From: Mesaphorura yosii
Lineage: Eukaryota; Arthropoda; Collembola; Poduromorpha; Tullbergiidae
Assembly (NCBI GenBank): GCA_009869945.1
Contig: WIXG01000387.1
Span: 1 to 64,000 of the forward strand
Reading direction: 5' to 3'
Length of the DNA: 64,000 nucleotides
Part shown: one piece after another, positions 23,262 through 33,843 of the stretch
Layout: each line of letters opens with the position of its first letter
How positions within the stretch are numbered: the first letter of the stretch is position 1
Program-made: the position numbers and the translations under genes
Notes under the pieces: model-generated
The model's input: the letters and a program-made list of their open reading frames with translations, nothing else
What the model was told of the DNA's origin: nothing
Database searches by the model: none

Positions 23262-25518
23262 ATGAGGGCAAGTTTGGCCTTAGAATTTTGGTCAACGTTG
23301 GCGTTGGCGTTTGTGTTCCTGGCGTTTGTCGGGCCCCATGGAGCAAATTGTTTTGATCAAGCCCAGATTGAAGCAATCGACAAGCTGATTATCGAGCAAT
23401 TCCAACCGGTCAACAGTATTCCTGGAGTGGGTCTCGCTGTCGTTCATGGGAACAGCACCCTGGCACGGGGGTATGGCTTTCGCGATCTGGAGCAAGGTCT
23501 GCAGGTTACCAGCGGCACATTCTTTATCATCGGTTCGGTTTCAAAGGTACACCAAACGTTCAAGGTCAATTGCAATGCAAATACAACCCTTACTCAGCGG
23601 CGTCTGTTCTTCTGCAGAGTTTTACCGCCTTGGTAGTCTTACGAGTCCTCATCACAACATTTCCCGACCACGGGGAGTCGGTCCTTGACGTGCCAATTCG
23701 GGAATTAGTTCCAACCTATAATTTTACACTAATTGACCGGTAAGACTATAGAGTGGCCTTGGCCTTTTTTCTTTCCGATTTCGAAATCAACCAATTCGAC
23801 GAGATTTCTGGTCAATGCTCAACAGGTATCGCTCGGAGAACTTGAATATGCGCGACTTGTTATCGCATCACGCTTGCACGAAGCCCCAGAGTTATTGGGG
23901 GCTATTTTCGGCTCCTTACAAAGATAGCGCCGAATTCGTGTAGTAAGAAAGACACTCTTCTTTTCTCTGTCTGTCAGTATCACTAAACTTGTACTTGTCT
24001 AACAGCCGTCAACGCTACTCGCAATCAGCTTGTTTGGCTCGTTCAGACTTTGTGTACAACAATGGGTTGGTGCAGACAGCTGGCGAAATTGCCGCTCACA
24101 TTGCAGGCGCAGGTACTTCGTTTGAGGATCTTCTGCTGGAACTCCTGCGAGATCTGGGCATGACCAGCACCACAATCATAAATGAGGCGGAGGACTACGA
24201 AGCCATGCCACTAATGGCTCGGCCTTACTATCGTCAAGACGGAGTTCTGAAACGATTTAACTCCGAACTGCTCAAGTAAATTGCCGGCTAAATGTAGCTA
24301 CTTTAAATGAGTGCTTAATTAAGTAGGCGGGCATAATAGATTAGTTGAGATTGGTTAACTAGATCGAAAAGTCTGGTACTTTGCTATGGCTGTGATTGTA
24401 GGCAAGTGGCCACTCGTCCAGGCTCTGGTGGAATCCTCACAACACCGACGGAGCTGGTCAAGTATTTGCAATTTCATTTGGACGGAGGTCGCGTCGGCGG
24501 CACACAAATTATTCCCGAGTACGTTCTGAAGTGAATGCACAAAGTCGTCACTCCGTTCCCCGATGGCCTGCAATTTAAGACGGGCGATGATGATGCGGAT
24601 GGCATTATCGGCAACCTCGGCTACGGGCTCTGCTTGTACGTTGGGGTGCATCATGGTGCGTAATGCGGTGATTTATCTTTGTCCTTAACTTACCTGCGTC
24701 CGAATTGCAGGATTTCAAACTCTCAGTCACCGCGGTTCGGTCGCCCCATACTTGACAATGATGACAATGGTACCAGCTCACCATATCGGGATCCTAGTCA
24801 CAGTAAATGGCCCAGGAGATGTGCTCAACATGACGGTCAACTCACTCAATACGGAGATTGTCAACATTTTACTTTATGGTGGGGTCAAGAAGGAGTCACC
24901 ACTAAACAAGTTGTACTTAATCTGCACATTGCAATTGCAGGTTCTGCTGCTGCTAGTGAAAGAAAATCCGTTGACGCTGACCGAAAGCTCGGTCAGCCGG
25001 AAATGGGGAAAATGCCAGCGTACAAGCAAAAGCGCCAGAATGCCAAGGAAAGGAATGCAAGGATGCAAGTCCAAAACAGGAAAAGAGATGTCGCCAGAAG
25101 TATGCCGTACGATTTGGCGGGGAAGTACGGCAATCCAACACTTGGTAAGTAAGGTAGAGGTGGAAGCGGAGGGGCAAGAATTTGAAAATACAATTTGCAA
25201 TTTCCGGTCGCAGGTGAATTTAACGTAACCCGTCACAATGACACGGTTTCGTACTTGACGTACGGAAGATACGCTCACGCATGGCTTGTGCAGCGTGCGC
25301 CGGGTGGTTTGATCTACGACCCGGTCTGGGATTCTGATTTCCCGCAGTTTTTCTTGGCCGAGACGGGCTCGCTCCCACCGGTATCCTTCGATTTCACCGA
25401 CCCACTGGTGGCCTACTTTGATGTTGATGGGGTGAGCGAGCCTTTTTACAAGGACACGTCGCTGGATACGCTGCCAGTCCAGCCGTGGGAGCCGGGAACT
25501 TGCAGCTTAGTTAACTAG
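23262..25518 (+). pseudogene. Secreted serine hydrolase of the beta-lactamase/PBP-related family, one internal TGA
   Basis: Eight exons fit with consistent phases: 23262-23546, 23618-23739, 23826-23942, 24006-24275, 24402-24655, 24711-24878, 24941-25144, 25214-25518 (574 codons). A signal peptide (STLALAFVFLAFVG) starts the chain. The class-C-type catalytic motifs are present: SVSK (Ser92, Lys95), YNN (Tyr192) and HRG (356-358). Family members (LACTB and bacterial esterase relatives) cleave amides or esters with an acyl-serine intermediate. A Lys/Arg-rich insert (about 405-470) precedes the C-terminal domain ending GTCSLVN. Codon 309 in exon 5 is TGA (24532-24534), between EYVLK and MHKVVTP. 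Everything else is intact, so this is a very young pseudogene, a null allele, an assembly error, or a readthrough case. No SECIS-like reason for selenocysteine was seen. Confidence 0.8.
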
Positions 25519-26137
25519 GCTAGGCGTAGATTCGTAATTAGCTGATTAACTGAATAAATGATTGATAATTACTATGTGCTAGTTACTCATGGCTTATCTC
25601 ACTCACGCTCATTCGCCGCGCTGCTTTTCAGTTCCACGTGTGTTCTCGTACGATCCCAGAAGTCAGAGGTGGTTGCCATTCACTGTTCTGCGTTTCAATG
25701 CTCCGCTCACCGGCTGACACCTGCACTTTGTATTCGACTATGTGGAAAAACAAATTACGTAATTCGCAATGTAGAACAATGGGATTAAAGCACACTATCC
25801 ATTGTGGTACCAAAGTTACTGACAGCAATACATCCGTTCGGGTTTCCCATTTGGGTATCCCACTGGATTCACATCCAATGCTCTCGATTGCTTAACAGTG
25901 CAATCGCGAAACAGGAAACAAAAGTGATCGTTGATCATTTACTGGCGAGTTTGTATGAACTTGCATTTTGTCTGGACCACTTTGCAATACCAAAAAAAAA
26001 TGAATGAACGCTTACGTCAATGAATCGAGTCAAATGTTCTAATAGTATGGAACTGAACTGTAAACACTTGAGAGCTTACTGAAATTAGCACCGGACTGGT
26101 TTGTTAATTGCGGACGTGCTTCTTATCAATTTCCATT
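25519..26137. other. Intergenic, no gene seen
   Basis: Only short frames without recognisable domains, signal peptides or splice context occur between the serine hydrolase and the kelch gene. Confidence 0.4.
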
Positions 26138-26143
26138 TATAAA
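26138..26143 (+). promoter_or_regulatory. TATA box of the kelch gene
   Basis: TATAAA within CATTTATAAACATTCAG, 109 bases before the kelch ATG; a TCAGT initiator-like motif follows at about 26148 and again near 26200. Confidence 0.45.
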
Positions 26144-26246
26144 CATTCAGTGTCACCATTCGACTCATATTCCAGCACAGTCCTTCATATTGAATACTCA
26201 GTTGGCAAACCTAGAGATCATTTAAAGTCAGCGTGCAGCAGACAAC

Positions 26247-27248
26247 ATGCAGCGTCTTTCACTTTCACCGGTCTTAAGCTTAGCCATAACCGTTCTAAGT
26301 CTAAGTTTAGACATCTTCATTGTACAAACAGGAGCCCAAAATCTGAGGCTGACAATTACAGGCTCACGGTTGCCGACACCGCTCGGCGCCCACGTTGCCG
26401 TAGCCGACGATGATGCGATCTACATTCTTGGCGGGTACAATGGAACCAGCTTTAACCGCCAAATTATCCGCTACTCTCTGGATTCAGGGCTTGTGGAGCA
26501 GATCGGTCAGTTTGGTGCAGTGTCAAGAGGCTCAACAGCGCTGAGCCGTGAAGGAATGACAGTGTTTGGCGGATTCGGAGAAACTGAGTCTGGTAATTTC
26601 GAATTCATTGACCGAATTGAACGGATCTCAACTGTCGATGGAAGCTCGACACAAGTCAATAGTCTACCAGAACCGATGTATGTCATGGGATCTGTGAGAA
26701 CCACCGGCAACGTTACGTACTTGTTTGGAGGAAAGCGGAACGACATCATTGCATTGGACTATATTTTAAAGTACGACCCCGCGACAAATCGGCTGGACGA
26801 AGTTGGCCGTCTCCCTGAGCATGCAGCTTCTGCCTCAGCTGTTTGGGACTCTCGTCGTGACCTTGTGTACCTTTTCGGTGGGACACGTGGTTTCCTCTTT
26901 CCGCAACCTGCTACCGACATTCTTCAGTATAATTTGGCCGACGCCAGCGTGACACAGTTGCCCATAGGGCTGCCCTACCCTGTAGATGAAGGATGTGCGG
27001 TGTTCGCAGAAAACGTGGACGAGTTGGCGTATATCGTAGGCGAACACAGTCTAATTACATTCAACCCAGCTAGTCACCGCGTCCAGCAATTGCAAGTGGA
27101 CAACTGGCCAAAGTCTCTAACGCTTGCTGCTTGTGTCTATGTGCCGAGGCTCGCGAGAATTTACATCATTGGCGGATTTGGCAGCTTCGATGGGGAAGAG
27201 GAGCGCCACCGAGACGAAATTGTATACGTTGATTTGGGTAGAAAATAA
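26247..27248 (+). CDS. Secreted kelch-repeat protein, intronless
   Basis: A single uninterrupted frame of 333 residues starts with a long hydrophobic leader (VLSLAITVLSLSLDIFIV) consistent with secretion. At least five kelch blades follow, marked by the paired glycines: YILGGYNG, VFGGFGE, YLFGGKR, YLFGGTRG and YIIGGFGS, each preceded by a hydrophobic strand and followed by a conserved Tyr/Trp position (for example YDPATNRL). It should fold as one beta-propeller of six blades. The partner is unknown. ATTAAA at 27280-27285 is a likely poly(A) signal. Secreted one-domain kelch proteins are less common in animals than the cytoplasmic BTB-kelch adaptors; the lack of introns fits retroposition or acquisition, but proves neither. 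Confidence 0.85.
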   Translation: MQRLSLSPVLSLAITVLSLSLDIFIVQTGAQNLRLTITGSRLPTPLGAHVAVADDDAIYILGGYNGTSFNRQIIRYSLDSGLVEQIGQFGAVSRGSTALSREGMTVFGGFGETESGNFEFIDRIERISTVDGSSTQVNSLPEPMYVMGSVRTTGNVTYLFGGKRNDIIALDYILKYDPATNRLDEVGRLPEHAASASAVWDSRRDLVYLFGGTRGFLFPQPATDILQYNLADASVTQLPIGLPYPVDEGCAVFAENVDELAYIVGEHSLITFNPASHRVQQLQVDNWPKSLTLAACVYVPRLARIYIIGGFGSFDGEEERHRDEIVYVDLGRK

Positions 27249-27317
27249 TTTGAGTAACTTCAGAGTTCAAGAAGAATTCATTAAAGATACATGTGACTAT
27301 GAGAAATTTATTGGAAT

Positions 27318-27590
27318 TTAACATTTAATCTGGAGAGGGGACCAGAATCGATCAGCCTGAAATTCCCATTGCCCGCTCACACATGCGAGTTATGCAATAG
27401 GCAGCTTTCAAGTAAGGATCACTTTGACTGTCAGTTGAGGGCACATTCGTGTGAGAAACCATTTTCCTGCACATATTGCAAACGGGAGTTTGATACCAGG
27501 AACAAATTGACCACACATGTAAGAAGTCACACGGGGAAAAGCCTTACAGCTGCATCATCTGCGGCAGATCATTGGCATTTTGTCGACAGT
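27318..27590 (+). pseudogene. C2H2 zinc-finger gene fragment with a frameshift
   Basis: Two consecutive C2H2-type units are readable: CELC...C-x-H (the first with a Cys/Gln replacing its first zinc-binding His) and CTYCKREF...HVRSH. The linker after the second finger reads HTG, then the frame slips: one base short in a run of G/A, after which the normal linker EKPYSC and a third finger start (CIICGRSLAF) appear in the other frame before a stop. No start codon or upstream exons are visible. It is a small relic of a poly-zinc-finger gene. Confidence 0.6.
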
Positions 27591-27727
27591 GATCAAGGAA
27601 TTACAGCGAGAAATAATAGAAATGAAAGAACTCTTGCAATTCTTCATTGGCAATAAATTGACATTACAATGTGGAGAATCAGCTTTGGGCGAATAATTAG
27701 TATGCTAATAATTAGAATGAGGTTAAA

Positions 27728-28660
27728 CTACAACTTAGCTACGCCGCCGCCGTATGTTTGAATTATATCCTCAACGCCTTTCTACACAATCATCAGTGTA
27801 GCAGGATTAATGTTTGTGTTGGGGCCCACGGGCATGACGGAGGCGTCAATTACCCGGAGTGCCTGAACGCCGATCACCCTCAACCTGGTATCTACCACAG
27901 TCAACGGGTCTTCTGGCTTGCCCATGCGGGAGGTGCCAACAGAGTGGTTCCAGTTGAAGGATACCCGTTGAATGTAGCAACGCCAATACTCATCCGACCT
28001 ATACCAGTAGTCTAGACACTCTGGATGGGGCACGGCAGGGAAGCGCGCGCCAGCCCGTTGCCATGCCGTGGTATTTTCAAAAACACCCAGCCCGAACTTA
28101 ATCCCCTCTACCAAGACATCCACATCGGGTGAATCAGCTAGCATTTGAAGGTCAACAATGGCTAACTTTTCATCATCGCGTTCCCCCAAACGCCAGGCAG
28201 TCGTATTTAGGCGGACGCTGCCTCCAGTGAGGCTCCTCATGTTGACAACTGAGAGTCGAAGATAATCATCACCGTTATCTGCTGGCCCCAGACCGTTCCA
28301 GCGAAAGGCGAGGGAGATTTGAATATCTGGCCAGTTGCTTTGGTCCGCCGCCTTTGCACGGGATGAGACGAGCAATGCCTGCGCTCCTGACCCGATTTCC
28401 CCCAATAACCCTTCACCAGTTGCAAGGTACCGCTCAAGCTCCGCATCGTCTCCATCCTTGATTTTAGGCAGTAGTGATGAATCGCTGAGGTAAATGGGTC
28501 CTGAACGAATGGCAACATGTTCACCGAGGTTAAGCCCCACACCAGGACGGTGTGCCTTGAGGGGAATGCTAGCCTCCTCGAGTACGTCAGCCGGTCCAAT
28601 TCCTGACTTCATGAGCAGAAGGGGTGAACGAACTGCTCCGGCGCTGAGGATGATTGTCAT
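27728..28660 (-). pseudogene. GMC oxidoreductase C-terminal half, broken
   Basis: GMC enzymes (glucose dehydrogenase-like) are FAD-dependent alcohol/sugar oxidoreductases. The minus strand begins abruptly at about 28655 with IILSAGAVRSPLLLMKSGIG, the second GMC signature, and continues through the substrate domain to NHSVGTSRMG (active-site His) and NTNINPATLMIV (active-site Asn). The FAD-binding N-terminal half is absent; transposase-related sequence starts on the other strand within about 30 bases. After LMIV there is an in-frame TAG (27782-27784) where the family has a charged residue, and the frame then stays open with KGVEDIIQTYGGG to a natural-looking stop at 27728-27730. Truncation plus nonsense codon mean it is not functional. 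Confidence 0.8.
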
Positions 28661-28681
28661 TAAAAATATCGCATGTAAAAT

Positions 28682-29332
28682 TTGGAAGTGAGAATACTGA
28701 CTCACTCACTTCAACATGCACTTCAGTTCAAATCCAGTCGGAGAGATTCAGTGCTGGGTCAGCTGTTGTCTCGTCAATTACACGAGAAAATGGCAAGCCC
28801 AGAGAAATCATCGACCACCGAACCAGAGAATCCTGCAGACCTCGCAAGCTTGGAATTTCTGGAAGAGTTAAAACTCACAGCTAAAGAAGAAAACTTCTTG
28901 CTGTATGACTCTGGCGACGTAAATAAGATTTTAATGTTTGCAAAAGCAAGCGACATCGACGCGCTGAAGCAATGCCAGCATTGGTATTACGATGGAACAT
29001 TTAAGAGTGCACCGAAAATTTTCTTCCAACTCTTTACCATATTCGGCGAACTGAATGACGGCACCTTGGTTCCATTAATATTTTGCATCCGTCCAAATAA
29101 AAGTCAAGAGTCGTACGAAATGGTCTTCGACAAGCTTTCAGAAGAAATGGAGGACTTTGAGCCAATGGCCATCATAAGCGATTATGAATGCGCTTCCCTA
29201 AACGCGTTCAAGAAGTATTTTCCAAGTACCATAGAAAATAGATGTTTTTTCCATTATCAGGAATGCCTCTGGAGGAAGGTTCAACATGATGTCCAGCTTT
29301 ACCGAAGTTATAGGGACGACTGTAAATTGTAA
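28682..29332 (+). mobile_element. MULE (Mutator-like) transposase fragment
   Basis: The frame (about 216 codons; ATG candidates at 28682 and 28790) contains the MULE transposase N-terminal and core signature: FLLYDSGDVNKILMFAK, then HWYYDGTFKSAPKIFF with the first catalytic Asp, VPLIFCIRPNKSQESYE, and IISDYECASLNAFKKYFP with the second Asp, followed by CFFHYQECLWRKVQ. The region holding the third acidic residue is lost, so the copy is dead. No terminal inverted repeats were seen. It directly abuts the truncated GMC gene. Confidence 0.75.
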
Positions 29333-29727
29333 GTCGCTAGCAAAGCCAGGGCATGTTTTTAAATGTAGAATTTTTTAAATATCTTGTGTACTAAAGGCAA
29401 TCAATATTTTACTTTATCATATTCGTTCACATAGGTTGTCGATCGGTCGGTCTCTTTAGATCGATTTGTTGGACGTCATTCTTGCAGGGTAGCAATGATC
29501 CAATTACATTTAATCATTTAATGTAGATCCGAAAGTACGGCAAGTGCTAGGGTGTGGTCACACATTTACTTTTCAGAATTATCCACTCCAATAATTCTGA
29601 GGTATTGACATTAGCTGGACGAGCTGGGCTGGAGTCGTAGTTCTCGTCAAAGGCAAGAGATTAAAAGTGGAGTCAGAATTTGACTATGTGCTGCAAGAAA
29701 GTCTCAAAAAAGCAAGCTGCTAGAAAG
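29333..29727. other. Intergenic, no gene seen
   Basis: AT-rich DNA between the MULE fragment and the IR gene; may include the rest of the transposon. Confidence 0.4.
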
Positions 29728-31623
29728 ATGAAATTCTTGACTGCATACTTTCTCTCCTTCCTTTTCCATGTCGGTACATCTGTGCACTTGAGCCTGGAAC
29801 ATTTCTCCAGCTGTTCATTTCACATCACACATTTTTTACACGAGAACTTGGATTTGTGTGAATCTATCGTCCACTCAAATCAATACCATCAAACATGGAC
29901 TGTTTTGAATGCGGCGGCGAGCAGTGCGATTGGAACGACGTCACTTGACCCTGAATCTGGCGGATCACTGAAGAATGTGACTTTGGATCATCACATTACA
30001 AGAGTTTGCAATGTTCACCTCTTCGTCCAGCCAACCTTCAACAATGCCGACACATTTCGGTTGTCCAAATACAAGATGTTGCGTGGTTATGCCATGAGTC
30101 AGAACGTCACCTTCATTTTCTTATTCAACAAAGGATTGGATTTGGAGCTGGAAAATAGTTTGACAGGAGAGCCATACTACTTTCTACAGTTCCCCGTTCT
30201 CAGTATCAACGTCTGGTCACAAATAAATGGATCCGGATCGGAATGGTCAAGATATTGCCCCACTCTGAACCATTTTTTTCCCGAAATTGACGAAAGCTGC
30301 CCAAACCACTTGAATGGCGCCCAAGTTGACGTACAACAAACATCCGTCACCCAAATCCAGTGCCTTTCAGACTCGGGCGGCCTACATTCGAATCTGGGTC
30401 GTTTGGAACATGGGTCCTGTTCTCCAACTGTCAAAGTTCCACTGGCCATAGTAAACAAGTTGAATGGTTCCGTTGTGATTACGCGTTACATTGGCGATGA
30501 CGTTGATGAATCTCGACGCCATAGTCGCGTATCTGGGACTGTGTACAAAGCCACCGTGCTCCCAATAGCAGGATACTGGCCTCTCGACGTGCCTTCCTCT
30601 CCAATCCGCTCGTCCGTCCTTCTTGGTTGGGAGTACACATATCTGGTCTACTGTGAACATGACGTCCGGAGAGTTCGGAACCATGCGGCTTGGACAGATG
30701 CACTTGATTCCAGTAGTTGGACCCTCGTCGTGGGAGTGGCTGCACTTGCTACAGTGCCACTCAGCCTCCGAGTCGATGTACGAGGCCAGGATCAAAGGTC
30801 AAGGCTCGTGTTCCATCTCAACCTCCTTCATTATCTGAGCCTGATGCGGAAAGGTGCAGGTATTGCAAAAACGAAAATCCAACTTGTGATTGTCATATGC
30901 GCATCTCTGCTCTTCGGTTGGTACGAAATCTTTCTGACGTCTGTGTCCATGGCACCGAATTCTCCGTTGTTGTTTGAAAACATCAAAGAGTTGTTGGAAG
31001 CTGGATACCGAATTGACTACGACGTGCCTCCCGGGCTGGAGAATGAATTCCTTCCGCCAGATGTCGTTTACAGAGACAAATTTGAGGCTTGGGGCACTTC
31101 CCGATTGTTGAACAGCAGTTTCCGCCTGCGTTTGACCGCACGCAACGAGCCTGCGGCTCTGAAACCGAAACAAGTTCGGGAAATTGAGAACCGTCATTTG
31201 AAACTCGCCCTACACAAATTCCAGTTCAATTCTCCCACCGCAAGTTGTGCCGCACTAGACGGGCAAGTTTTTGGCGCGCATTTGCTCTCAATTCAATTTG
31301 AAGGTCTCTACCGGTCAGCCATGGCGACCGCCATGCAACAACTAATTGAGTCAGGAATATTTCCATGGTGGGATCATATGTTTTGGACCCAGCTTCAGGG
31401 AGAGTATAAGCGAAGCGATGCTGTGCAGGCACAGGAAACGACTTCAAGGTTAAGTCCGAAACCGGTCGCTATGGATTTCGAAATTATGCAAATTTTTCCA
31501 TTTTCGGGGTATTTGCTCGGATGTGCCACGGTGGTTTTCTTATTGGAATGGATACACGCGTGGATTCAAATGTGGAGAAGGACGCTGGATGCGCTCCTCA
31601 GTTCAGCATGCTTTGCTGGTTGA
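29728..31623 (+). CDS. Divergent ionotropic receptor (IR), intronless
   Basis: IRs are ligand-gated cation channels of chemosensory neurons. From the ATG at 29728 (signal peptide KFLTAYFLSFLFHVGTS) the frame runs 631 codons without an intron; an upstream in-frame ATG at 29686 is less likely because it would bury the leader. The N-terminal half carries about ten N-glycosylation sites and several Cys. Three membrane helices match the IR layout: SSWTLVVGVAALATVPLSL (M1), IQLVIVICASLLFGWYEIFL (M3) and FPFSGYLLGCATVVFLLEW (M4), with an S2 lobe (PNSPLLFENIKELLEAGYRI) between M3 and M4. This S2 opening resembles the usual IR pattern of a short loop then ELLE. The ligand cannot be predicted; the short tail after M4 is normal. 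Confidence 0.75.
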   Translation: MKFLTAYFLSFLFHVGTSVHLSLEHFSSCSFHITHFLHENLDLCESIVHSNQYHQTWTVLNAAASSAIGTTSLDPESGGSLKNVTLDHHITRVCNVHLFVQPTFNNADTFRLSKYKMLRGYAMSQNVTFIFLFNKGLDLELENSLTGEPYYFLQFPVLSINVWSQINGSGSEWSRYCPTLNHFFPEIDESCPNHLNGAQVDVQQTSVTQIQCLSDSGGLHSNLGRLEHGSCSPTVKVPLAIVNKLNGSVVITRYIGDDVDESRRHSRVSGTVYKATVLPIAGYWPLDVPSSPIRSSVLLGWEYTYLVYCEHDVRRVRNHAAWTDALDSSSWTLVVGVAALATVPLSLRVDVRGQDQRSRLVFHLNLLHYLSLMRKGAGIAKTKIQLVIVICASLLFGWYEIFLTSVSMAPNSPLLFENIKELLEAGYRIDYDVPPGLENEFLPPDVVYRDKFEAWGTSRLLNSSFRLRLTARNEPAALKPKQVREIENRHLKLALHKFQFNSPTASCAALDGQVFGAHLLSIQFEGLYRSAMATAMQQLIESGIFPWWDHMFWTQLQGEYKRSDAVQAQETTSRLSPKPVAMDFEIMQIFPFSGYLLGCATVVFLLEWIHAWIQMWRRTLDALLSSACFAG

Positions 31624-32141
31624 CATTCACACACCACACACTAACAGAGATTTGCGAATTCATAAGCCCACCTACAAGAAGAATTCATGGTTCGACTCGT
31701 GGCAGTGGCATTTCGCTAGTTTTAGTGCAGCAGCTCCTGTGCTCGGCCAAAGCCAATTCTTCTGTGGGCTGTACACCCCATCAAGCAAGAGACATTGACT
31801 GCATTAATTAATACGTATCAGAGGGAGTTTGTTGGAAGAGAGAGTGATCAGATTGCTGATAATCAATCTCGGATGCTTCATGGACTCGGATGCGATTGGG
31901 GAAGTTGCAAGTTGAGATAGATTAACTCTGATACGTGATGATGGTGACAACTCACTACTGGAGCCCTTGATTGATTAACCTACACCGCGTGACAATATCG
32001 ACAACTTTATCAGAGTTTCTGCCCGCTAAGTCATGTTGATATCAATTCAATAAACAAACTACTTGACTGGCAATCGATTTGGCATTGCTTTGAATTCTTT
32101 GCAAGGCCCAAACTGCAGTTCAGTTCCAGTTCGAGTGCAAA
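31624..32141. other. Intergenic, no gene seen
   Basis: 3' flank of the IR and 5' flank of the LPMO. Only short frames without domains. Confidence 0.4.
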
Positions 32142-32813
32142 ATGATGTCCGACGCTCTCCTCTTCGTTTTTTGCGCTTGCGCGATGGTCGCTGTCAAATT
32201 ACCGATGGTCACCGCCCACGGATACATCAAAGATCCGATTGCCCGGACAGCCATCCAACTTCTCCCGGACGATTTTCCAACGCAGGGTCCGTACGTGGAA
32301 GACTATTCTGGTGAACAATGTGACTCCGTTCTGCAAGATGTCAACTACACAAGTTGTGGTCGATGTGGAGAGCCTCCAGGATCCTACGCAAACAGCCAAG
32401 GTGGAGTGTACGACAAAGGAGTCATTGTGGCCACGTACAAAGCAGGTGCTGTCGTGGAAATGGTCACCGAGTTCCTTGCAGGTCACTACGGACACTTTGA
32501 ACTAGAACTTTGTCCACAAGTGGAGGAGACTGACGACTGTTTCCAAAAGCTGCCAATTCTTGGCGCCTCTGAAACTGTTCGCGACGCGAGCCGTGTTTGT
32601 GTCCCATGGAATTCAAGGCCCTGTGGAAATCTGTGCGGTGACCCAAGACCAATAACCGTCGTCGTCAAACTTCCAGGTGGAATCCGTTGCCAACGTTGTA
32701 CAATTCGCTGGACGTACAGAACTTCGTATCCAGGGCGAGAGGATTGGGACATTTGTGATAATCCAAGCCCAACACAAGTATTTAGGAATTGTGCTGATGT
32801 TAGGATTGTTTAG
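32142..32813 (+). CDS. AA15-type lytic polysaccharide monooxygenase
   Basis: AA15 LPMOs are secreted copper enzymes that oxidatively cleave chitin or cellulose; in arthropods they serve digestion or cuticle turnover. The 223-residue frame has a signal peptide whose predicted cleavage (PMVTA/HGYIKDP) exposes His26 as the N-terminal copper ligand of the histidine brace. The second brace histidine is His115 in AGHYGHFELELCP. The N-terminal CGRCGEPPG, GGVYDKGVI, CQRCTIRWTYRTS and the final FRNCADVRI motifs match AA15 in order, and the Cys pattern suggests at least five disulfides. No binding module follows. The gene is intronless, with AATAAA at 32860-32865. Substrate (chitin or cellulose) cannot be assigned from sequence. 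Confidence 0.9.
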   Translation: MMSDALLFVFCACAMVAVKLPMVTAHGYIKDPIARTAIQLLPDDFPTQGPYVEDYSGEQCDSVLQDVNYTSCGRCGEPPGSYANSQGGVYDKGVIVATYKAGAVVEMVTEFLAGHYGHFELELCPQVEETDDCFQKLPILGASETVRDASRVCVPWNSRPCGNLCGDPRPITVVVKLPGGIRCQRCTIRWTYRTSYPGREDWDICDNPSPTQVFRNCADVRIV

Positions 32814-33843
32814 ATATAGGAAAACTTAAGGTTGACCCTTGCCTTGAGGTTTGACCGGGAATAAAAATGTAAAATCAGCAGGAGTTAATAAGTTCTTGTG
32901 CAATTCCTCTGCCCAAAAACTCAAATCTTTCTTTCTTGTGCACTTGCTCACAGCTGAAACTAAGAAAATTTCGCCTAGTCAGTACTGATCTGTTAAGTAA
33001 AACTCGGATTCCTACCGTCATATCCAAAATACTCAAGCTTCAAGAAAAGGAAAAGAAGTTCCTCGACAGATTCTTAACAAGAACAACAAATCATGGACAA
33101 TCGAAGGTACAAGATGTTGGAGGAAATGTACAGCATTGTTTTTGTGTTCAAGCTCGATTTCAGTTTGGATTATTTTAGGAAGACTTTCATTGCCCTGGCC
33201 AAATGGTCACGGGTTCATTTTTAGTTTTTTCAGAACCTTCTAAGCTTGAGGATTAGGCCCAACAGCAGGCAATAATAACAATGAATACGTTTGTTTTCGG
33301 GTCAGAGTTTCAGCGGACAACTTCTTCATTTTTGAACTCGTGTGTCGTGGGAAAATAGAATTGAAACTGGCAAGTCGAAGATCCAATTTCTTTCCTGACG
33401 TGAATTTTATAACAATTTTCCATTTCAATTTTCATGTATTATGAAATATTTCTCGTGGTTATACGCGTGACGTGTTGACAAAAGGAATTCTGAGGGGAGC
33501 CTGCTGTCGTTAACTATAATATGCTGGTAATGTTTGGACGATACCCTATTGAAAAAAATTGTCATCTATAATGCCTCCTGCATTGCCTAACAGAATCCTT
33601 CATTGAGATCTGTTCATTTTCTAGCGCTTCATCATCTAGTATGAGACCTCAAAAATCATTGCGACGTTCAAGGAGTGATTCCGCACAAGTACAGGACCAA
33701 GCAGATATTGCTGTCAATTTTGTTTTCCAAAGTTCGAGTGATTTTTGCATTTCTCTTGTGAACATAGAATCACAAACTAGAAATACGTACACGCTTATTG
33801 GTAAAATCAATTACAATTGCTAAACTATTGCTTTAATTCTTAT
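32814..33843. other. Intergenic, no gene seen
   Basis: Contains the LPMO poly(A) signal (AATAAA, 32860-32865) and a candidate minus-strand ATTAAA (33832-33837) for the MOXD1-like gene. The few short frames carry no recognisable domain. Confidence 0.4.

Noticed and set aside
24532..24534. Selenocysteine at the internal TGA of the serine hydrolase
   Set aside because: No redox motif surrounds it, the family has no such residue at this place, and no SECIS-like hairpin was seen.
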